Shown here: in pieces, positions 11,652 to 22,532 of the stretch | Numbering within the stretch: the stretch's first letter is position 1 | Layout: the number at the start of each line of letters is the position of its first letter | Assembly: GCF_014126825.1 (NCBI RefSeq) | Contig: NZ_CP059900.1 | Coordinates: forward strand, 682,001 to 746,000 | Direction: 5' to 3' | Source of the DNA: Tomitella gaofuii | GTDB taxonomy: Bacteria > Actinomycetota > Actinomycetes > Mycobacteriales > Mycobacteriaceae | DNA length: 64,000 bases | Program-made: the position numbers and the translations under genes | Notes under the pieces: model-generated | What the model was told of the DNA's origin: nothing | The model's input: only the letters and a program-made list of their open reading frames with translations | The model's database searches: none

Positions 11652-12320
11652 TCACGCTTCGGCCGAGAACGGCGCCCCCCACCGCTCTCCGAACACCATG
11701 TCCTCCAGTGCCGGCCGCCGACGCGGCGCGCGGTCCCGCTCGACGATCCTCGGGTCCGCGCCGTCCTCGGTCCCGAGGTGCCCCAACGAGATCATCACCA
11801 GCGGCTCGAAGACGTCCGGGATCTGCAAGGCCCGCCGCGCTTCGTCCCGGTCGAATCCCGACATCGGATGCGCGACGAGTCCCATCGACACGGCCTGGAG
11901 CGACAGCTGCGCCGTCGCCAGGCCGGCGTCGAACATCGCGTACGGCAGATCGCCCTTGTCGTTGGCCGTCTGCACGACGCCCAGCAGCAGCGCCCCCGCC
12001 GACGCCGCCCAGCGCTTGTTCCCGTCAGAGAGCAACGAGGCGAGCGCCGTGTGCGCGGAGTCGCCGCGGAGCCCGGCGACGAACCGCACGGGGAACGTGC
12101 CGCCCCAGGAGGCGGCCACCCGAGCCGACTCGACGGCCGCGAGCAGCTCGTCGGGCGTCATCACGGCGTCAGGGTCGAGGTTGCGCGCGCTCCAACGCTG
12201 CGCGATCACCGGGTGGATCCGGACGCCGGCGTCCGCCGACCGGTCGGCATGCGGATGAAGCGGTTGCGCGGGCCTCGGCTCGTCGAAGATCTGCGGCACG
12301 GCCGCATGGTATCCACGCAC
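11652..12320 (-). CDS. Nitroreductase family protein
   Basis: This 222-residue protein has the FMN-dependent nitroreductase fold, with RWSARNLD near the N-terminus and the central helix-rich core (FDAGLATAQLSLQAVSMGLVAH). Proteins of this type reduce nitro groups, quinones or flavins with NAD(P)H; the substrate is unknown here. It lies 46 bases upstream of metA on the same strand, so the two may share a transcript. The start at ATG 12320 is tentative, since an in-frame GTG eight codons later is also possible. It is divergent from lysC. Confidence 0.82.
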   Translation of the reverse strand: MRGYHAAVPQIFDEPRPAQPLHPHADRSADAGVRIHPVIAQRWSARNLDPDAVMTPDELLAAVESARVAASWGGTFPVRFVAGLRGDSAHTALASLLSDGNKRWAASAGALLLGVVQTANDKGDLPYAMFDAGLATAQLSLQAVSMGLVAHPMSGFDRDEARRALQIPDVFEPLVMISLGHLGTEDGADPRIVERDRAPRRRPALEDMVFGERWGAPFSAEA

Positions 12321-12506
12321 GGGCCCGGCGCACCCGCGGCGGTGACCGACGCCTCACCCGCGTGACGTGACGCAGTGCACGCCCCCTGACGCCAACCTGA
12401 TGCTGCGGCCCGTTGATCGGTACCCTGGATCTCTGATTACGACCGATAGAAACAGTGACCGACCAACGACCTGTGATCGAACAGCACTGTCTGGAGGAAC
12501 CCTAGC

Positions 12507-14815
<2,309 letters not shown>

Positions 14816-14844
14816 CCGCAGGGCATCGCCTCGGGCACTGCACG

Positions 14845-14902
14845 CCGATCACGTACTTTCTGCCGATTCCGGGAGGAGAATCGACGGAAAGTACGTGATC
14901 GG
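14845..14902. repeat. Long near-perfect inverted repeat between asd and the patatin gene
   Basis: Arms 14845-14860 and 14887-14902 are perfect 16-base complements (CCGATCACGTACTTTC and its reverse complement). Inside, after a three-base mismatch on each side, a further six bases pair (14864-14869 with 14878-14883), leaving an eight-base loop. As RNA this is a very stable hairpin. There is no T tract, so it may be an actinobacterial U-less terminator for lysC-asd. It may instead be a regulatory or dispersed element, since the right arm ends 20 bases before the patatin start. Confidence 0.85.
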
Positions 14903-14922
14903 AGTTGTGTGCGAGGTGCGTC

Positions 14923-15903
14923 ATGACGGACAAGCGGGCCGACCTCGTCTGTGAGGGCGGGGGCGTGCGCGGAATCGGCCTTGTCGGGGCGGTGGACGTG
15001 CTGGCCGAGGCCGGCTACACGTTTCCACGCGTGGCGGGGTCCAGTGCGGGGTCGATCGTCGCGGCGTTCGTGGCAGCGCTGCAGAAGGCGGGCGAACCGC
15101 TCGGCCGCCTGCACGACATCGTCGACGCGATCGACTACACCAAGTTCCAGGACCGCAGCCTCGTCGGCCGCGTCCCCCTCGTCGGTTCCATGCTCTCGCT
15201 GCTCACCGCGGACGGCATCTACGAGGGCGCCTATCTTGAATCCTTCGTCGCGGGCGTGCTGAAGGACTTGGGGGTGCGGACCTTCGGTGACCTGCGGCTG
15301 GGCGAGGCCGACGATGCCGGCCTGGAACGCAAGTACGCCTGGTCGCTGGTGATCACGGCCAGCGACCTGTCCCGGCGCCGGCTGGTGCGCATCCCATGGG
15401 ACCTGCCCGCGTACGAGAAGGATCCCGACGAGTTCCCGGTGGCGAAGGCGGTGCGCGCCTCGGCGGCGATCCCGTTCCTGTTCCAGCCGGTGCGGGTATC
15501 GGGTGCGACGTGGGTGGACGGCGGGCTGGTGGACGATTTTCCCATCGAGCTGTTCGACAGGCCGAACAGCGCCGATCCGCTGTGGCCCACCTTCGGCATC
15601 CGGCTCAGCGCGCGCCCGGGCCTGGTGCCGCCGACGCACGCGGTGAGCGGGCCGTTCTCGATCGCCCTGGCGGCCCTCGGCACCCTGCTGAGCAACCAGG
15701 ATGCGGCCTACATGAACGACCCGTGCACGGTGCGCAGGACGATCTTCGTGCCGTCCGACGCGGTGAGCCCCATCGATTTCGACATCACCGCCGCACAGGT
15801 GGACGCGCTCTATGCCAGGGGCGCGGAGTCCGCGCGCGGATTTCTGGCCGGCTGGGACTTCGCCGAGTATGTGACGCAGTGCCGGCACGGATTCGGCGGA
15901 TGA
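14923..15903 (+). CDS. Patatin-like phospholipase
   Basis: This 326-residue protein is a patatin-family lipid acyl hydrolase with a Ser-Asp dyad. It has the oxyanion motif GGGVRGIG (residues 12-19), the nucleophile Ser41 in GSSAG, and the catalytic Asp in WVDGGLVDD. Patatins release fatty acids from phospholipids or other acyl esters; the physiological substrate is unknown. No signal peptide is visible, so it is probably cytoplasmic or membrane-associated. I chose ATG 14923, with GAGG eight bases before it, over an upstream in-frame start at 14905. Confidence 0.88.
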   Translation: MTDKRADLVCEGGGVRGIGLVGAVDVLAEAGYTFPRVAGSSAGSIVAAFVAALQKAGEPLGRLHDIVDAIDYTKFQDRSLVGRVPLVGSMLSLLTADGIYEGAYLESFVAGVLKDLGVRTFGDLRLGEADDAGLERKYAWSLVITASDLSRRRLVRIPWDLPAYEKDPDEFPVAKAVRASAAIPFLFQPVRVSGATWVDGGLVDDFPIELFDRPNSADPLWPTFGIRLSARPGLVPPTHAVSGPFSIALAALGTLLSNQDAAYMNDPCTVRRTIFVPSDAVSPIDFDITAAQVDALYARGAESARGFLAGWDFAEYVTQCRHGFGG

Positions 15904-15915
15904 TCGGGCGGTCGG

Positions 15916-16738
15916 TCAGCCGGTGAAGGCCTGCGCCACGTCGCCGGGCCGCGCGCCCGCGTCGGCGAGGTCGGCACCGCCGCCGCCGTAGTCGGCGAAG
16001 GCGGGACCGCACGGCACTCGGGTGGAGACGACGACAGCGACACCGGCGGCGATCGACTGGCGCACTGCCTGCACCACAGCGGCGTTGGCGTTGCCGGGCC
16101 CCATCGCCTCGAGCACGAGTCCGCGGGCGCCTACGGCGCACAGGGCGTCGATCGCGGTGGCGTCGACGCCGGGATACAGCGCCACGGTGTCCACCCGGGG
16201 GGAGCGGCCCCGCCGAGTCCGGGCGACCGGTCGCCGGTAGTGCGGCCAGCCCCCGTTGCCGCGCCGCGTCCGCCTCCCGCCCGTCCGGCCAGGTCTCGAA
16301 CCCTTCCAGTGCTGTGGTGCTCGTCTTGCGGGTCCCCCAGACGGGCAACGTCTTCCCGGCGAAAGCGATCCGCGCCCCCGGCGGTGCGGAACCGGGTGCG
16401 CCGCCCGCGATGTTCAGGGCGAGGAGCAGGTTCCCGGGTCCGTCGGGCTCGGGGTGGTCGGCGCCGCGCTGCGCGCCGGTGAACACCACCGGCGCGGCGA
16501 TCCGCGTCTGGGCGACAGTCAGATCGGTGACGAGCGCGGTCTCCTCCATCGTGTCGGTGCCGTGCAATACGACGACGCCGTCGGCGCCCGCGCGCGCCTC
16601 GGCCACCGTGCGGGCGGCGATGCCGGCGAGCAGATCGCCGGCGCTGCGCCCGGGTGCCAGTGCGCCGGTGGCGTCGCGCGTGGCCGCGATGGTGCCCCCG
16701 GTGGCGAGGACCACCACGCGTGTGTCGGGGCGGGTCAC
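15916..16738 (-). pseudogene. Decayed L-asparaginase (frameshift plus internal deletion)
   Basis: The N-terminal part (GTG 16738) reads VVVLATGGTIA and VVLHGTDTMEETALVTDLT, the two asparaginase signatures. The C-terminal part (VDTVALYPGVDA, GLVLEAMGPGNANAAV, GGADL) continues in another frame. The frames would join if the C6 run (G6 at 16197-16202 on the plus strand) were one base shorter. About 30 residues are also missing between LLAGI and AARTVAEARAGADGVVV. That stretch normally carries the substrate-binding Ser corresponding to Ser58 of E. coli AnsB. The start overlaps the pirin stop. Two lesions make a functional enzyme unlikely; a sequencing error could explain only the frameshift. Confidence 0.82.
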
Positions 16739-17733
16739 CGGTTGCGGCGGGGTGTGATGCGGGCGTGGGGCAGTGGTGGCGCGGGTAGGCGTTCGATGCT
16801 TGCAGGGGCGTGGCTCGCGGGTTCGTGGCCCCCGTACCCCTGCACGGCGCCGAAGCGCGGGGAGTGCTGCTGCCATTCCTCGCGGTATGCGGCGATGTCC
16901 TCGTGCGAGCGGCCCACGAAGTTCCACCACATGACGATTTCCTCGCCGAACGGGGGGCCGCCCAGCAGCAGCATGCGGGCGGGGACCTCGGCCAGGTTGG
17001 TGATCCGCAGCGTCGGCCTGCCCGCGGCCGCGAAGCCGAGGTCGGCGCGTTCCAGAACGGTCCCGCAGAGATCGACGGCGCCGGCGTCCACCATCAGGCC
17101 GTGCTCGAAAGCCGGTTCCACCGTGAACTCGGCGCTCGCGCCCACGGGCAGCAGCAGTTCGGCTCCCAGCAGCGGAGTCGCCGTCCGCACCGGCGACTCC
17201 GACCCCAGCAGCCCACCGAGGAACACCCGGGCGGTGAGCCGCCCGGCTCGGACCGGGTCGGGGACGTAGTGCGCGAAGTCGCGCGGGCCGTCGCGATGCG
17301 CCTCCGGCAGCGCGATCCACAGCTGCGTGCCGTGCAGCACCGTGGTGGACGGGGTGGACACCTCGGAGTGGCAGATGCCGCGACCCGCGGTCATCAGGTT
17401 CAACTCTCCCGGCCGCACCATCGCGTGCACACCCAGGCTGTCGCGGTGCTCGATCTCGCCGGTGAACAGCCAGCTCGCCGTCTGCAGTCCGGTATGCGGG
17501 TGCGGCGGGACGTCCATCCCGCCGGAGACGGAGACGTCGTCCGGCCCGTAATGGTCGAGGAAGCACCAGGCGCCGATCAGCGACCGTGTGCGCTGCGGAA
17601 GGGTGCGCCGCACCGTCATCGCGCGGGGCCCGCCCAGAGGGACGTCCCGCGGGGAGATGACCTCGATCGCGTGCGCGGCCGGTCCCTCCGCGCCGCACAC
17701 GACCTCCGGCGGATGCGCCTCGACGTTGCTCAT
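16735..17733 (-). CDS. Pirin family bicupin protein
   Basis: This 332-residue protein has the pirin N-terminal cupin. The metal ligands lie in MDVPPHPHTGLQTASWLFTG (two His), HRDS and CHSE (His and Glu). A second cupin (PARMLLLGGPPFGEEIVMWWNFVG) forms the C-terminal half. Pirins bind iron and act as quercetinases or redox-linked regulators; no specific role can be given here. The ATG at 17733 gives the expected N-terminus. Its stop overlaps the start of the decayed asparaginase, so they form one transcript. Confidence 0.9.
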   Translation of the reverse strand: MSNVEAHPPEVVCGAEGPAAHAIEVISPRDVPLGGPRAMTVRRTLPQRTRSLIGAWCFLDHYGPDDVSVSGGMDVPPHPHTGLQTASWLFTGEIEHRDSLGVHAMVRPGELNLMTAGRGICHSEVSTPSTTVLHGTQLWIALPEAHRDGPRDFAHYVPDPVRAGRLTARVFLGGLLGSESPVRTATPLLGAELLLPVGASAEFTVEPAFEHGLMVDAGAVDLCGTVLERADLGFAAAGRPTLRITNLAEVPARMLLLGGPPFGEEIVMWWNFVGRSHEDIAAYREEWQQHSPRFGAVQGYGGHEPASHAPASIERLPAPPLPHARITPRRNR

Positions 17734-17859
17734 GCCCCGATGCTGCCAGAGATCGCGGTGCGGGTGCGGCCGAAACCGGGCCCGCCGCGGCCGGGGCTGC
17801 CGTAGCGTCGGAGGAGAATGCTGCACGCTCCGGTCGATTCGCCGAGGAAGGTGATCACG

Positions 17860-18072
17860 ATGGGTTCAGAGGGGCACGTCTATCGGATGACGGAGGTCGT
17901 CGGCTCCTCGCCGGACGGCACCGACGCGGCCATCCGCAACGCCGTCGCCAAGGCGTCGGAGACCATCCGCAACATCGGATGGTTCGAGGTGGTGGAGACC
18001 CGCGGTTACGTCGAGGACGACGCGGTGGCGTACATGCAGGTGACGCTGAAGATCGGTTTCCGCGTGGACTGA
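17860..18072 (+). CDS. Dodecin flavin-binding protein
   Basis: This 70-residue protein matches dodecin, a dodecameric shell that stores and protects flavins (and CoA in some actinobacteria). The sequence VYRMTEVVGSSPDGTDAAI, the key Trp in NIGWFEVVETRG, and the ending QVTLKIGFRVD are typical. The ATG at 17860 has GAGGAAGG eight bases upstream. An in-frame ATG at 17818 is too early. The gene stands alone, 42 bases before the fluoride riboswitch. Confidence 0.93.
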   Translation: MGSEGHVYRMTEVVGSSPDGTDAAIRNAVAKASETIRNIGWFEVVETRGYVEDDAVAYMQVTLKIGFRVD

Positions 18073-18113
18073 CCGCCGCTGCGGTGGGCCGCCCGCAGCG
18101 GCTATGCTCGGAT

Positions 18114-18199
18114 GCGGCGATGGATCTCCGCCGAGGCCGCGCGTCGGCCTGAACCGCCCCGTCCGGGGCTGATGGCTCCTTCCCTTCAGAGGAAAGGAG
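18114..18199 (+). promoter_or_regulatory. Fluoride riboswitch (crcB motif) with translational switch
   Basis: The segment from GGCGATGG (18116) through GCCCCGTCCGGGGCTGATGG to CTCCT (18180) matches the crcB-motif aptamer: a 5' GGCGATG, a GC stem-loop, then CTGATGG and the pseudoknot strand. The last aptamer bases CTCCTTCCC (18176-18184) can also pair, with one mismatch, with GGAAAGGAG (18191-18199), the ribosome-binding site of crcB four bases before its GTG. Fluoride binding would hold the first strand in the pseudoknot and free the site. The aptamer carries an extra stem (about 18132-18152) compared with minimal examples. The pseudoknot pairing is imperfect by eye. Confidence 0.78.
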
Positions 18200-18203
18200 A
18201 CGT

Positions 18204-18668
18204 GTGTCCACACCACCGCACTCCCGGGCGGCGCTGGCAGCCCTGGTCGCCGTGGGCGGCGTCGTCGGCACCTTCGCCCGCCACGGCCTGGGCGTGCTCT
18301 TCCCCGATGCCCCGGGGCACTGGCCGGTGACGACGTTCGCCGTCAACATCACGGGGGCGTTCCTGCTGGGGATGCTGCTGGAGATGCTCACCCGGCACAA
18401 GCGTGCCGGCTCCGCCGGCCGCGCATCTACCCTCGCGCGACTGGGCGTGGGGACCGGAATGCTCGGCGCTTTCACCACCTACAGCACGCTCGCAGTGGAT
18501 ACCGACCTGCTGGTGCACCGCGGTCACACGGTCGCCGCCGCGTCGTACGCGCTCGCGACGGTCCTGGTCGGCGCCGTCACCTGTGCCCTCGGCATCGCGG
18601 TGGGGGCACGCATGCGGTGGCCCGCAGCCGTCGCGCCCGCCGAGCCCCCGGAAGGCGACCGGACATGA
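18204..18668 (+). CDS. crcB: Fluoride channel subunit CrcB/Fluc (first copy)
   Basis: This 154-residue membrane protein exports fluoride. It has four predicted membrane segments and the family motifs GTFARHGLG, TTFAVNITGAFLLG and the pore motif GMLGAFTTYSTL. Start is GTG 18204, directly after the ribosome-binding site controlled by the riboswitch. The stop overlaps the start of a second crcB (ATGA). Paired genes usually form an antiparallel heterodimer. Confidence 0.95.
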   Translation: MSTPPHSRAALAALVAVGGVVGTFARHGLGVLFPDAPGHWPVTTFAVNITGAFLLGMLLEMLTRHKRAGSAGRASTLARLGVGTGMLGAFTTYSTLAVDTDLLVHRGHTVAAASYALATVLVGAVTCALGIAVGARMRWPAAVAPAEPPEGDRT

Positions 18669-19033
18669 CGACGCTCTGGGTCGCGCTCGCCGGCGGCGGG
18701 GGAGCCACGGCGCGATTCCTCCTGGACGGCGCCATCACGTCCCGCCGCACGCTGCGGTTCCCGTGGGCGACGTTCGCGATCAACGTACTCGGTTCGCTGC
18801 TGCTCGGATATCTCACAGGGCTCGTCCTGTTCCAGGATGCTCCGACGGGTCTCACCGTCATCGCGGGCGCAGGATTCTGCGGCGGGTTCACCACGTTCAG
18901 CACCGCGAGCGTGGAAACGGTCCGCCTGCTGGAGGCGCGCCGCTACACGGCGGGGCTGGCGAACGTCGCCGGGACGCTCGCCGTCACGGCGGGCGTAGCG
19001 GCGTTCGGCCTGTGGCTCGCCTCGGTGTCGTAG
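18665..19033 (+). CDS. crcB: Fluoride channel subunit CrcB/Fluc (second copy)
   Basis: This 122-residue second subunit shares the motifs GGGGATARFLLDG, WATFAINVLGSLLLG and GFCGGFTTFSTAS with the first and has four hydrophobic segments. Its ATG lies inside the stop of the first copy, so the two are translated together in a likely 1:1 ratio under the same fluoride riboswitch. Length is normal for the family. Confidence 0.95.
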   Translation: MTTLWVALAGGGGATARFLLDGAITSRRTLRFPWATFAINVLGSLLLGYLTGLVLFQDAPTGLTVIAGAGFCGGFTTFSTASVETVRLLEARRYTAGLANVAGTLAVTAGVAAFGLWLASVS

Positions 19034-19089
19034 GGCGGACGGTGGGCGGCGGACGGCAAATGAGGTACGGAGCCGGAAGGAGTCACGGG

Positions 19090-19308
19090 ATGGACGGCGA
19101 CGACGGCGGGCACGACCAGTGCATCGTGGTGGGGTTCGACGGGCGGCCTGCCGGACGTGCCGCATTGGCGAAGGCTGCGGAGATCGCGGGGTTGCTGGGA
19201 GCGGGCCTGGCGGCGGCCATGGAGCGTCTTCTGGGCGACGCCGTCTCGGTGCAACTGCTCAGGCACGGCCACTGCCCGGTCCTTGTCGTCCCCGAGCTCT
19301 CCCGCTGA
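19090..19308 (+). CDS. Internally deleted universal stress protein (UspA) remnant
   Basis: The 72-residue frame joins a UspA N-terminus (CIVVGFDGRPAGRAALAKAA) to a UspA C-terminus (LLGDAVSVQLLRHGHCPVLVV). The roughly 70 residues that normally lie between them are missing, including part of the ATP-binding site. A GGAAGGAGT ribosome-binding site and the ATG are intact and the deletion is in frame, so a short protein may be made. It is best read as a gene remnant; a working mini-USP cannot be excluded. Confidence 0.7.
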   Translation: MDGDDGGHDQCIVVGFDGRPAGRAALAKAAEIAGLLGAGLAAAMERLLGDAVSVQLLRHGHCPVLVVPELSR

Positions 19309-19392
19309 GTCGGGGCGGGGCGGGCGCCCCGCCCGCATCAGCATTCCGGCGCACGGCCTGTGCAACCGGCGCGGGCAGGCCATGATGGGGAG

Positions 19393-20202
19393 GTGGCGGA
19401 TGACACGGACACCTCGGCGCGGCGCTGGACCTACCTCATGGACATGGACGGCGTACTCGTCCATGAGGAGACACTGATCCCGGGGGCGGACGAGCTCATC
19501 GCCGAGCTCACCGAGGCCGGGAACCCGTTCCTGGTGCTCACCAACAACTCGATCCGCACGCCCCGCGACCTGCGTGCACGCCTGGGACAGACGGGGCTGG
19601 ACGTGCCCGAGTCGGCCATCTGGACGTCGGCCCTCGCCACGGCGAGTTTCCTGGACTCGCAGCGTCCTCGCGGCAGCGCGTACGTCGTCGGCGAGTCGGG
19701 CCTGACCACGGCGCTGCACGACGTCGGCTACGTGCTCACCGATCGCGACCCGGACTACGTGGTGCTGGGGGAGACCCGCACCTATTCGTTCGAGGCGATC
19801 ACCACGGCGATCCGCCTGGTGGAGCGGGGTGCGCGGTTCATCGCCACCAACCCGGACCCGACGGGCCCGTCGCGCGACGGTTCGCTGCCCGCGACGGGCG
19901 CCGTGGCGGCGCTCATCAGCAGGGCGACGGGACGCGAACCGTACTTCGTGGGCAAGCCGAACACGCTGATGATGCGGTCCGCGCTGCGCGCGTTGGGGGC
20001 GCACTCGGAACAGACCCTGATGATCGGCGACCGGATGGACACCGATGTGGTGGTGGGCCTCGAGGCGGGCATGCGGACGATCCTCGTGCTCAGCGGCATC
20101 TCCACGCGGCAGACGATGGGCATGTACCCGTACCGGCCCACCCTCGTGGTGGACTCCGTCGCCGACCTCGTCGGCAGGACCGGCGACCCCTTCGCCGGCT
20201 GA
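19393..20202 (+). CDS. HAD-IIA (NagD/AraL-like) sugar phosphatase
   Basis: This 269-residue HAD-superfamily phosphatase has the nucleophile motif [10 protein letters not shown], the motif II region [14 protein letters not shown], and the acidic motif [17 protein letters not shown]. The C2B cap between them places it in subclass IIA with NagD and AraL, so it probably removes phosphate from sugar phosphates or similar metabolites. The sequence is close to a conserved mycobacterial family. The start is uncertain: GTG 19393 matches homologue length but has little room for a ribosome-binding site, and an in-frame start at 19360 is the alternative. Confidence 0.87.
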   Translation: MADDTDTSARRWTYLMDMDGVLVHEETLIPGADELIAELTEAGNPFLVLTNNSIRTPRDLRARLGQTGLDVPESAIWTSALATASFLDSQRPRGSAYVVGESGLTTALHDVGYVLTDRDPDYVVLGETRTYSFEAITTAIRLVERGARFIATNPDPTGPSRDGSLPATGAVAALISRATGREPYFVGKPNTLMMRSALRALGAHSEQTLMIGDRMDTDVVVGLEAGMRTILVLSGISTRQTMGMYPYRPTLVVDSVADLVGRTGDPFAG

Positions 20203-20349
20203 TCGGCACCGCCCCGCGCCGCGTGCCCCGGACGGACATCACGCCGCGGGATCCGCGGTCAGCCCATACGATCTACTTGCCGATGGATTATGGGCGGTTT
20301 CCAGCCGGGCGCACTATGCGACGGGACCAGGGCCGCCGTGGGAGTGGTG

Positions 20350-22509
20350 ATGGACAACGACGACGCAGGCGGGCCCCGCCCCGACGACCATGCACGCCCC
20401 GACGACCGCGCACATCGCCGGACCGAGCGGATGCGGGAGCCGGCCAAACGGCTGATCAAGCAGGTATCGGATCGCAGCCTGGTGCATCCGGCGCTCATCC
20501 CGGGGATCGGCGTGGAGCGCACGGGACGGGTGTTCAACACGAGCCCGCCGGTGTTCGTCGTCTCGGGACTGCTCATCGCGGCGGTCATCGTGTGGGCGTT
20601 CGTGGCGCCGGACAACATCAAGTCCGTCGGTGACGAGTCCCTTCAGTGGGTGACCACCAATTTCGGCTGGATGTACGGCGTGCTGGCCCTGGTGATCGCC
20701 GCGTTCATGCTCGTGCTCGGCTACAGTCGCACCGGCGGCGTGCGCCTGGGCGCGGACGACGAGGAGCCCGAGTTCACCACCGTGTCGTGGGTGGCGATGC
20801 TCTTCTCCGCCGGCATGGGCATCGGGCTGCTGTTCTACGGCCCGTACGAGCCGCTCACCTACTTCATGGACCCGCCGCACGGGTTCGAGGTGTCCCCCGA
20901 GACCGTCGACGCGGCGCAGACGGCGCTGGCGCAGACGATGTTGCACTGGGGCCCCATCGCGTGGGCGTTCTACGCGCTCGTCGGCGGCGCCATCGCCTAC
21001 AGCGCCTACCGTCGCGGCCGTCCCCCGCTGATCTCGGCGATCTTCGAACCGATCTTCGGCACCCGCACGCACGGGCCGCTCGGCGCCGTCATCGACATCT
21101 TCGCGATCATCGTGACCCTGTTCGGCACCGCGATCTCGCTGGGCATCGGAGCGATGCAGATCGCGCGCGGCACCGAGGTCGTCACCGGTGCGGGCCACCT
21201 GGGCAACACGTTCATCATCGGCACGATGGCGGTGCTCACCGCGGCGTTCATCGTCTCTGCGGTGTCGGGGATCAAGCGCGGCATCCGGATGCTGTCCAAC
21301 ATCAACATGGTCATCGCGGGGCTGCTCGCGGTGTTCGTCTTCATCGCGGGGCCCACGCTGTTCCTGCTCAACCTCATGCCGGCCGGGGTCGCGTCGTTCT
21401 TCAACGAGTTGGGCACCATGATCATCCGCAACGGCAACGAGGGTGGCGGCACTGCGGAGTTCATGTCCGCGTGGACCACCTACTACTGGGCGTGGTGGGT
21501 GTCGTGGACGCCGTTCGTCGGCATGTTCATCGCCAAGATCTCCCGCGGCCGGACGCTGCGTGAGTTCGTCACCGTCGTGATACTCGTGCCCGCGGGGGTC
21601 TGCTTCATGTGGTTCGCCGTGTTCGGCGGGACCTCGATGTGGCAGAAGATGAACGGCAAAAGCGTCGACGCCGGGGGTTCGCCGGAGGCGATGCTGTTCG
21701 GCATGCTCGACAACCTGCCGTTCGGCGCCGTCACCGCGGTGATCGCGATGATCTCCATCGTCGTGTTCTTCGTGACCTCCGCGGATTCGGCGTCGATCGT
21801 CATGGGGTCGATGAGTCAGCGTGGCAAGCCGGAGCCGTCCACCTGGGTGACGATCTGCTGGGGCGTCCTGCTGGGGCTCACCGCGGCGTCGCTGCTGCTG
21901 GCCGGCGGCTCCGATGCGTTGGGCGGGCTGCAATCGATCATGGTCGTGTCGTCGCTGCCGTTCGCGTTCGTCATCATGGGCATGATGGTGTCCTGGGGCA
22001 AGGACCTGCGCACCGACCCGTACATGCTGCGCCACAAGTACGCGCGTGCCGCGATCGCACAGGGGGTGCGCCTGGGCATCGCCAACCACGGCGACGACTT
22101 CGTCTTCGGCTCCAGCGCGGTGTCGTCCGACGCGGGCGCCGGAGCCTGGCTCGACAGCCGCGACCCGGACCTCGTCGAGTGGTACATCAAGGCGGCGGAG
22201 GAAGTGGGCGTGGTGGACGCGGACGACGTGCGCCGCACGCTCGACCCGGGCCGCATCCAGCCGAAGGGGCCGGACCGCCCGGACCTCACCGCGTCGGGCG
22301 ACCTGGCGTTGGCGACCGGCCGCAAGCTCGAGCGGCTGGCACGCAAACGCGAGGCCCTCGAGCGGGAACTGCTGGACAACCGGATGCGCGAACAGCTCGT
22401 ACGCCGGCAGGAGTCGGTTCGCGCGCGCGGGCGCGACGACGGAACCGGCGGGGCCGGAGACGACTCCCGCACGTCCGCAGACGAGGGGCCGCGGGACGAC
22501 GAGCAGTAG
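20350..22509 (+). CDS. BCCT-family betaine/carnitine/choline transporter
   Basis: This 719-residue secondary carrier has twelve membrane segments and the BCCT signatures GMGIGLLFYGPYEPLTYF and WWVSWTPFVGMFIAKISRGR, including the Trp-rich substrate box. An N-terminal acidic tail of about 70 residues and a long charged C-terminal tail (about 165 residues) resemble osmosensing members such as BetP. Substrates of the family are glycine betaine, choline and carnitine. Its 3' end faces cdhB across 23 bases, so uptake of L-carnitine or of the betaine made by the cdh genes fits. GTG codons just before ATG 20350 are alternative starts. Confidence 0.92.
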   Translation: MDNDDAGGPRPDDHARPDDRAHRRTERMREPAKRLIKQVSDRSLVHPALIPGIGVERTGRVFNTSPPVFVVSGLLIAAVIVWAFVAPDNIKSVGDESLQWVTTNFGWMYGVLALVIAAFMLVLGYSRTGGVRLGADDEEPEFTTVSWVAMLFSAGMGIGLLFYGPYEPLTYFMDPPHGFEVSPETVDAAQTALAQTMLHWGPIAWAFYALVGGAIAYSAYRRGRPPLISAIFEPIFGTRTHGPLGAVIDIFAIIVTLFGTAISLGIGAMQIARGTEVVTGAGHLGNTFIIGTMAVLTAAFIVSAVSGIKRGIRMLSNINMVIAGLLAVFVFIAGPTLFLLNLMPAGVASFFNELGTMIIRNGNEGGGTAEFMSAWTTYYWAWWVSWTPFVGMFIAKISRGRTLREFVTVVILVPAGVCFMWFAVFGGTSMWQKMNGKSVDAGGSPEAMLFGMLDNLPFGAVTAVIAMISIVVFFVTSADSASIVMGSMSQRGKPEPSTWVTICWGVLLGLTAASLLLAGGSDALGGLQSIMVVSSLPFAFVIMGMMVSWGKDLRTDPYMLRHKYARAAIAQGVRLGIANHGDDFVFGSSAVSSDAGAGAWLDSRDPDLVEWYIKAAEEVGVVDADDVRRTLDPGRIQPKGPDRPDLTASGDLALATGRKLERLARKREALERELLDNRMREQLVRRQESVRARGRDDGTGGAGDDSRTSADEGPRDDEQ

Positions 22510-22532
22510 CAACGTCGCCCCGCGGGTGCCCC

